Assembly: GCA_030649445.1 (NCBI GenBank)
Contig: JAUSKR010000035.1
Location: 1 to 9,095 of the forward strand
Reading direction: 5' to 3'
DNA length: 9,095 nucleotides
From: a bacterium
GTDB lineage: Bacteria > Patescibacteriota > UBA1384 > XYA2-FULL-43-10 > 1-14-0-10-43-13
Under the pieces are notes generated by a model. It was not told where the DNA came from. It searched no databases and saw only the letters and a list, made by a program, of their open reading frames with translations. This document shows, in pieces, positions 5,168-9,095 of the stretch. Position 1 is the stretch's first letter; every line of letters begins with the position of its first letter. The translations under genes were made by a program, and so were the position numbers.

Positions 5168-6499
5168 ATGAAAAAGTTTCTTTCCAAAATCATCCCCCAA
5201 TCCCTCAAAAACCAGTTTCACAAGCTCGAAGCTGTTTCTGCCGTTATCATCAATGGTCAACCGGCCAACAAAATCAAGGTTATTGGCGTCACTGGCACCA
5301 AGGGCAAAACGACGGTTTGTAATATGATTGCCTCTGTTCTTGATGCTAATGGGATCAAGAACGCCATGGAGACAACGATCAACACCAAAATTGATACTGA
5401 GATCACCCCGCACAAAACAAAATCGCGCTGGATCACGACCCCGCCCGCCCCGGTCGTCCAGAGTTTTCTGAAAAAAGCCGTCAAGGCCGGCTGTCAGTAC
5501 GCTATCATCGAAACTACTTCCAACGCTCTTGACCAGCATCGCTTGCACGGCATTAAGTTCGACACTGTCGTCTTCACAAATCTGACACGCGAGCACATGG
5601 AATATCATAAAACAATGGAACATTACCTGAACGCAAAATTAAAACTCTTCCGGGAAAATCCGCAGGCAAAGTTTGTCGTCAACGCTGACGACCAACACTG
5701 GAATAAGTTTTATTCTCTGCCTGGAGCTGAAAAGTACCTCTATTCGATCAAGCGGTCAGTTGATCATGGCGCTATCGCCCGCAAAATTCTGACTGCACCA
5801 CAGGGCGTGACGACGACGATTGTCCACGATCATGGCCAGGTCACAATAAAACTAAATATTCCCGGCATCTTCAATGTCCAAAACGCTTTGGCCGCCTTTT
5901 GCGTCGGCCTTGCTCTCGATCTCGATCCGGAAAAAATCAAAGCTGGTCTGGAAAGCATCCTGCTTGTCTCGGGCCGGATGGAACCGATCAAAGTTTCAAA
6001 GAGTCAGGATTTCACCGTCATCGTCGATTACGCTCACAACCCCGATTCACTCAAAAATGTTTATGAAACGGTCGTCGATGGCATGAAAAACAGCGGCGGA
6101 CGATTGATCGCCGTTCTGGGTGCGACCGGCCGGCGCGACAAGACCAAGCGGCCAATTATGGGCGCTCTGGCCGGCCATTACGCCGACATGGTTATTTTTA
6201 CCAACGAAGATCCTTACGACGAAGACCCAGTTACTATTATGGAAGAGGTCGCCGAGGGCATTCACCGCGGCGGCGCCAAGCATCAATGGCGGCTAAACCG
6301 CAATTATTGGAAGGTCCTCGACCGTAGTCAGGCCATCCACAAAGCAATCAAAGAAGCGAAGAAAAATGATGTCGTCCTGCTGACTGGCAAGGGCGCCGAG
6401 GAAGTTATGGCCATCGGCCTAGACGAGTTTGTCCCCTTTTCCGACCGCGACATTGCCAGAAGCGAACTAATCGGCAGGTTTGGGAAAGACCGTCATTAG
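5168..6499 (+). CDS. murE: MurE-type UDP-MurNAc-tripeptide ligase, short form
   Basis: A Mur ligase that adds the third amino acid to UDP-MurNAc-L-Ala-D-Glu in the cytoplasm, using ATP. Seen: the P-loop VTGTKGKTTV (41-50), ETTSNALDQHRLHGIKFDTVVFTNLTREHMEYH (115-147, the MurE-specific block), the presumed carbamylated Lys157 in YLNAKLKLF, PGIFNVQNALAA (232-243), GRMEPI (269-274), VDYAHNPDSLKNVY (286-299) and LTGKGAEE (405-412). At 443 residues it lacks most of the N-terminal UDP-binding domain of ~490-residue homologues. The DNPR motif that selects meso-diaminopimelate is replaced by EDPY (347-350, in TNEDPYDEDP), so the third amino acid is unclear. The preceding bases show no Shine-Dalgarno site, possibly because the GIY-YIG element inserted directly upstream. 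It is likely to belong to one unit with the FemAB-like gene. Confidence 0.92.
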   Translation: MKKFLSKIIPQSLKNQFHKLEAVSAVIINGQPANKIKVIGVTGTKGKTTVCNMIASVLDANGIKNAMETTINTKIDTEITPHKTKSRWITTPPAPVVQSFLKKAVKAGCQYAIIETTSNALDQHRLHGIKFDTVVFTNLTREHMEYHKTMEHYLNAKLKLFRENPQAKFVVNADDQHWNKFYSLPGAEKYLYSIKRSVDHGAIARKILTAPQGVTTTIVHDHGQVTIKLNIPGIFNVQNALAAFCVGLALDLDPEKIKAGLESILLVSGRMEPIKVSKSQDFTVIVDYAHNPDSLKNVYETVVDGMKNSGGRLIAVLGATGRRDKTKRPIMGALAGHYADMVIFTNEDPYDEDPVTIMEEVAEGIHRGGAKHQWRLNRNYWKVLDRSQAIHKAIKEAKKNDVVLLTGKGAEEVMAIGLDEFVPFSDRDIARSELIGRFGKDRH

Positions 6500-6613
6500 G
6501 GCTCGTCTAGAGTTTACCGGTAACGAGACCCGTATCGATAAACGGCAACGTCATTCGTGGACGATACCGACAGACGAACCTCGATACTGACCTCGTTACC
6601 GACGGCCGTTTGA
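6500..6613. repeat. Self-complementary intergenic repeat between murE and the TPR gene
   Basis: Nested inverted pairs: GGTAACGAG (6519-6527) with CTCGTTACC (6592-6600), GTATCGA (6532-6538) with TCGATAC (6581-6587), and AAACGGC with GCCGTTT at the edges. It also holds roughly 20-bp-spaced direct copies of (T)ACYGAC at about 6565-6603, so alternative foldings are possible. It lies between convergent genes but has no U-tract, so it is a structured repeat rather than a standard terminator. Confidence 0.6.
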
Positions 6614-6625
6614 CGTGAGCTGTAC

Positions 6626-7258
6626 TTATTTGAGTATCTCCGGTATCTCTCTTAGATGACTTTTAGCTGTCGTAACTTCATCTGAATATTTTGCCTTGGC
6701 CGTCGCGCTGATTTCAACTTTTTGACTGGAATACAACGCGGCAATGCCGAAATATTTCCAACCATCTTCGTAGCTACTATCCATCTCCGTCGCCGTTTTG
6801 GCCGGAATGATCGCCAGCTGGTATTCATTCGCCTCAATCAACTCCTTGGAAATTTTGACCGCCTCTGCTGGTGTCGCTGGTATTTTTTTGGCTTTAATAA
6901 ATAATTCAAGTTGTGAATCAAGATTTCTTTTCTGGTAATAACTCTCAAGAACACTGACATCAATCTCAGCTTTTTGCGCTAAATCAAGATTTTTTTGCGC
7001 CTCCGTGTTGTCTGAATACAGATAAAGAGCTTTCTGGTATTCAAGTTCCGCGCTAAGATATTTTTTTTGATCGAGATAAGTGTTGCCACGGGCCAGATAA
7101 TCACTGGACCAATTTTTTCTAATTGGCTTGGTAATCAAACCAACCGCGAGCAAGACGATTGCAATAATTAACAGCCATTTCAATATATGAAAAAGAAGGC
7201 TGTTCTTCGCTGCTCCTCTTGTAATATTAGCCTTGTTTGAATAGTCTTTCTGTACCAT
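6626..7258 (-). CDS. Membrane-anchored TPR-repeat protein
   Basis: A 210-residue protein with a short N-terminal cytoplasmic segment, one transmembrane helix at about 21-45 (LLFHILKWLLIIAIVLLAVG) and a positive flank (KPIRKNW), followed by tetratricopeptide-like helices. One repeat is clear at about 51-84 (ARGNTYLDQKKYLSAELEYQKALYLYSDN); others are plausible at about 135-165 (SKELIEANEYQLAIIPAKTA) and from 166 on (GWKYFGIAALYSSQKVE). TPR domains bind proteins, so an assembly or scaffold role at the membrane is likely, but the partner is unknown. The ATG at 7258 has no clear Shine-Dalgarno site. It is divergent from the 54-residue gene and convergent with murE. Confidence 0.8.
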   Translation of the reverse strand: MVQKDYSNKANITRGAAKNSLLFHILKWLLIIAIVLLAVGLITKPIRKNWSSDYLARGNTYLDQKKYLSAELEYQKALYLYSDNTEAQKNLDLAQKAEIDVSVLESYYQKRNLDSQLELFIKAKKIPATPAEAVKISKELIEANEYQLAIIPAKTATEMDSSYEDGWKYFGIAALYSSQKVEISATAKAKYSDEVTTAKSHLREIPEILK

Positions 7259-7341
7259 AGCAGTTATTTTAACATAGTGCTTTCAGTCGAGAAAGTGGCC
7301 AAGATATTAATCTTACGACACGATCAACCCCCGCACCACCA

Positions 7342-7370
7342 TTGACAAAAGATGATTTATTTGATACAAT
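7342..7370 (+). promoter_or_regulatory. Near-consensus sigma70-type promoter
   Basis: TTGACA (7342-7347), a 17-bp spacer, and TACAAT (7365-7370) preceded by TGA, an extended -10. Transcription should start near 7377 and lead into the small gene at 7442. The 65-nt leader contains three TTTGTAA/G motifs at 7390, 7399 and 7410, of unknown meaning. It is the best promoter match in the window. Confidence 0.8.
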
Positions 7371-7441
7371 CATTCAATTTCCTAATTTATTTGTAATATT
7401 TGTAATCAATTTGTAGGTTCGTAATCCTTTTGGAACTTACC

Positions 7442-7606
7442 ATGAAAACCAAAGTCAAAATCAAAAAAATCGAAGACAAAGATACACAAGTTGTTATCAA
7501 CTCACCAGAACATCGAATCTGGGAGATTAAAAAAGAGATTACTGAAGATCTTCCAGAGGAAAAAACCGTCAAGGTCGAGGTTTTCGAAATGTGGGAAAAT
7601 AAATAG
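7442..7606 (+). CDS. Small hypothetical protein, 54 residues
   Basis: The frame begins MKTKVKIKKIEDKDTQVVIN and ends VKVEVFEMWENK, with TAG at 7604-7606. It is rich in Lys and Glu with alternating hydrophobic residues, suggesting a small beta/alpha fold. No known family is recognised. Support for a real gene comes from the strong promoter 70 bp upstream, GGAA about 5 nt before the ATG, the absence of competing genes, and the bidirectional terminator at 7647-7681. The stop codon abuts a repeat (TATGAAGTATAGAG) at the same point where the Xer gene stop meets the related repeat copy. Confidence 0.7.
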   Translation: MKTKVKIKKIEDKDTQVVINSPEHRIWEIKKEITEDLPEEKTVKVEVFEMWENK

Positions 7607-7646
7607 TATGAAGTATAGAGTATGGAGTTATAAGTATATTGAGCAT

Positions 7647-7681
7647 AAAAAATGAATTCATTACATCTGAATTCATTTTTT
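7647..7681. terminator. Bidirectional intrinsic terminator
   Basis: A perfect 14-bp stem (AAAAAATGAATTCA at 7647-7660 with TGAATTCATTTTTT at 7668-7681) and a 7-nt loop, with T-runs on both strands. It ends the rightward 54-residue gene and the leftward four-helix-bundle gene, whose TGA (7673-7675) is within the stem, just as the DedA stop overlaps the terminator at 651-678. Confidence 0.9.
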
Positions 7682-8056
7682 AAATTTAATCAGCACAGAA
7701 GATTTGATTAGACCATTGAGCAATCTGTTTACTTCCTCAATTTTATCAATTAAATCTTCAAAAGATTTTGCGTCGTAATATCCGAGATCAAAACAACAAT
7801 AGACATCGCTTTTTAATTCGTGTAATGAGCCTCTGGCAATACGGTAAAACTGCAGACATTCTTGATAGTTGAATCGGCCGAAACCTTCACCAATATTTCC
7901 GGGGATATTTCTGACGCACTCTCTTTGATGTTTTTTGAGATTATATTCTTCTGATTTAGGCAAGTTTTTTGTTGAATCGTAAACCATTTTCAAAAGCTCG
8001 CGTGCTCTTTGCCACGCGATAATGTCCTCTAATTTTGTTATCTTGTTTTGTTCCAT
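7673..8056 (-). CDS. Four-helix-bundle protein (S23 / 23S rRNA intervening-sequence family)
   Basis: A 127-residue protein that matches the four-helix-bundle family first described from 23S rRNA intervening sequences and related to the bAvd accessory protein of diversity-generating retroelements. Typical elements are LEDIIAWQRARELLKMVYDSTKNLPKSEEYNL (9-40), RNIPGNIGEGFGRFNYQECLQFYRIARGSLHEL (49-81), then CCFDLGYYD and a final helix with LIDKIEEVNRLLNGLI (103-118). Family members form pentamers and may bind nucleic acid; the cellular role is not settled. The start at 8056 is chosen because the domain begins there; the open frame continues upstream only through repeat DNA. No reverse transcriptase or template repeat is nearby, so it is not an obvious diversity-generating retroelement. 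It lies inside a 24-bp inverted repeat. Confidence 0.9.
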   Translation of the reverse strand: MEQNKITKLEDIIAWQRARELLKMVYDSTKNLPKSEEYNLKKHQRECVRNIPGNIGEGFGRFNYQECLQFYRIARGSLHELKSDVYCCFDLGYYDAKSFEDLIDKIEEVNRLLNGLIKSSVLIKFKK

Positions 8057-8079
8057 ACTTATAACTTTATACTCTATAC

Positions 8080-8177
8080 CGCTGTTGCGTAATTCAATTC
8101 TAAATGTCATTCTGAACGCAGTGAAGAATCTCTGAGATCCTTCGCTTACGCTCAGGATGACAATTGCGCAACACTGG
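8080..8177. repeat. Nested gene-less palindromic element
   Basis: The inner palindrome 8105-8162 (29-bp arms, TGTCATTCTG... to ...CAGGATGACA) is the arms of the GIY-YIG element without the gene. It is bracketed by a second inverted pair, CCGCTGTTGCGTAATT (8079-8094) and the complement of CCAGTGTTGCGCAATT (about 8163-8177). The whole is flanked by direct TACTCTATAC copies (8070-8079 and 8178-8187). It lies between the Xer gene and the four-helix-bundle gene. Confidence 0.75.
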
Positions 8178-8186
8178 TACTCTATA

Positions 8187-9095
8187 CTATTTACTTTTGT
8201 CCCCGTTGTCCTCCAATGATTTGCCATGAAATTTCTGATGAGTGTCTCGAAGATGCTGGTCAGTCACATGAGTGTAAATCTGTGTCGTGCTAATCGAGGA
8301 GTGGCCAAGCATCGATTGGACACTGCGGATGTCAGCGCCAGCCATCAAAAGATCAGTAGCAAAAGAATGTCTCAGAGTGTGCGGCGAGACTTTTTTGGTG
8401 ATACCGGCCAGCTTGGCATACTTTTTGACCATCCGTTCAATCGATCTGACAGTCAGACGGGTGCCGCGGTTTGACAGAAAAAGCGGCTCATCTTTAGATT
8501 TGGAAACCAAATGTGGATCAATTCCACGCTCGACCAAATATTGAGACAAGAGATCAATAGATCCAGGTGAGAGAAAAACCAGCCGGATTTTTTTGCCCTT
8601 GCCAAGTATGACAATCTCACCGCGCTCGAAATTAATTTCGTCAACATTTAGAGCGGCTAGCTCAGACACCCGAAGGCCGGTTGAAAAAAAGAGTTCGAGA
8701 ATTGCCCTGTCTTTCGATTCTGAGTCACTCCCGGTGCTGGGGAGTCCGAGAATATTTTTAACCTCGACTGCTTCAAGGAAATTAATCTTGCGATCCTCGG
8801 CTTTAGCAACGGGAATTTTTTCTGGTGAAAGAGAAGCGATGCCGCGCCAGGCTAAATAACGCAGGAATGAGCGAAGCGCCAGGATATGATAGTTTTGAGT
8901 CGACTTTTTTAACTCTGCCCCATTTTTATCACGGAGTCGGTTGATGTGGAGACGATACTGGCGGACGATTTCTTGGGTGATGTAGTTGGGAGTTAGGAGT
9001 TGGGAGTCGGGAGTTGGATTGCCCACAATATTGTCATCCTGAGCCATTGCGAGCCCACCGGTGGGTGGATCGAGCAAGGCGCGAGGATCCTGTCG
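8187..9095 (-). CDS. Xer-type tyrosine recombinase (XerC/XerD-like), 5' end probably outside the window
   Basis: An integrase-fold tyrosine recombinase, most like the XerC/XerD proteins that resolve chromosome dimers. In the numbering from the TTG at 9077 the catalytic set is complete: R136 in FSTGLRVSEL, K160 in ILGKGKK, H233-x-x-R236 in SPHTLRHSFAT, H259 in MLGHSSIS, and nucleophile Y268 in TTQIYTHV. Part of the N-terminal core-binding domain is seen (EIVRQYRLHINRL, STQNYHILALRSFLRYLAWRG, ~37-79), but its first helices are missing. In their place are residues encoded by two repeats (QDPRALLDPPTGGLAMAQDD and PTPDSQLLTPN). The frame is open to the right edge, so the gene is probably interrupted in frame by repeats and starts further right. 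A start at 9047 (ATG) is the alternative. The stop TAG abuts a TATAGAGTAC repeat. Confidence 0.88.
   Translation of the reverse strand, partial: RQDPRALLDPPTGGLAMAQDDNIVGNPTPDSQLLTPNYITQEIVRQYRLHINRLRDKNGAELKKSTQNYHILALRSFLRYLAWRGIASLSPEKIPVAKAEDRKINFLEAVEVKNILGLPSTGSDSESKDRAILELFFSTGLRVSELAALNVDEINFERGEIVILGKGKKIRLVFLSPGSIDLLSQYLVERGIDPHLVSKSKDEPLFLSNRGTRLTVRSIERMVKKYAKLAGITKKVSPHTLRHSFATDLLMAGADIRSVQSMLGHSSISTTQIYTHVTDQHLRDTHQKFHGKSLEDNGDKSK
8984..9017. repeat. 7-bp tandem repeat in the Xer gene
   Basis: Units GGGAGTT, AGGAGTT, GGGAGTC, GGGAGTT run in tandem. On the minus strand they encode PTPDSQLLTPN just before the first recognisable Xer helix, and the repeat lies directly next to the palindrome at the window end. 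Confidence 0.7.
9032..9095. repeat. Palindromic repeat at the right edge, in frame with the Xer gene
   Basis: It begins TGTCATCCTGAGC like the arms of the GIY-YIG element and has a perfect 12-bp centre CCCACCGGTGGG (9054-9065); the second arm (GCGAGGATCCTG) runs into the window end. The arms are only roughly complementary. The minus strand is open through it (QDPRALLDPPTGGLAMAQDD). Confidence 0.65.

Larger units (their letters stand above)
7612..8080 (-). mobile_element. Inverted-repeat element carrying a four-helix-bundle gene
   Basis: A 24-bp arm at 7612-7635 (AGTATAGAGTATGGAGTTAT...) and its reverse complement at 8057-8080 agree at 21 of 24 positions. They enclose only the four-helix-bundle gene and its terminator; the right arm ends directly at the ATG. 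A third, partial copy (TACTCTATAC) is at 8178-8187. Four-helix-bundle genes of this family are known inside 23S rRNA intervening sequences flanked by complementary ends, a similar layout. Mobility is inferred. Confidence 0.55.

Noticed and set aside
6500..6613. tRNA or other known structured RNA gene
   Set aside because: No cloverleaf arms, T-loop consensus or CCA-type end fits, and the pairings form one long nested hairpin instead.
7673..8056. Diversity-generating retroelement suggested by the bAvd-like protein
   Set aside because: No reverse transcriptase, template or variable repeat is in the window; four-helix-bundle genes are common outside such systems.
8057..8227. Upstream extension of the four-helix-bundle frame to 8227, adding 57 residues
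   Set aside because: The added part only translates the nested repeats and overlaps the end of the Xer gene; the family domain begins at the ATG at 8056.

Overview
The window looks like chromosomal DNA of a Candidate Phyla Radiation (Patescibacteria) bacterium or a similarly small-genomed, uncultured lineage. This is an inference. It rests on a compact set of divergent housekeeping genes (tsaD, a FemAB-like bridge enzyme, a short MurE with an atypical substrate motif, a DedA protein, a Xer recombinase), on mostly weak or absent Shine-Dalgarno sites, and above all on many different short, palindromic or tandem repeats that lie between genes and also inside reading frames without breaking them. 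No rRNA, tRNA or CRISPR array was seen.

Layout. Positions 3-638 (+) hold the 3' end of a Ser/Thr/Pro/Ala-rich protein that enters from the left edge and ends at a bidirectional terminator (651-678). Facing it on the minus strand are a RhuM-Fic fusion gene (1327-2313) and a DedA-family membrane protein (677-1327), joined by a TGATG stop-start overlap. A perfect inverted repeat sits over the presumed promoter of the RhuM-Fic gene. Next on the minus strand is tsaD (2495-3826), which carries four in-frame repeat insertions that make it about 100 residues longer than usual. Divergent from tsaD are a FemAB-like peptidoglycan bridge enzyme (3892-4836) and murE (5168-6499), a small cell-wall cluster. 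Between those two lies a GIY-YIG endonuclease gene enclosed by inverted repeats. After murE comes a strongly self-complementary intergenic stretch, then a membrane-anchored TPR protein (6626-7258, -). A small 54-residue gene (7442-7606, +) is driven by a near-consensus promoter. A four-helix-bundle (S23/IVS-type) gene (7673-8056, -) follows, enclosed by a different pair of inverted repeats, and the window ends with a Xer-type tyrosine recombinase (8187-9095, -), probably cut by the right edge.

Main interest. Two short elements have the same design: one small gene placed between the arms of an inverted repeat. The GIY-YIG element (4826-5154) has arms that match, left to left and right to right, a gene-less 58-bp palindrome at 8105-8162. 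The pair looks like an autonomous element and its internally deleted, MITE-like derivative. The four-helix-bundle element (7612-8080) uses an unrelated 24-bp arm; a third partial copy of that arm lies just beyond the gene-less palindrome, so one family seems nested in the other. About ten further repeat families occur within 9 kb, several of them translated inside essential proteins (TsaD, FemAB) and others at gene ends, where they supply the stop codon.
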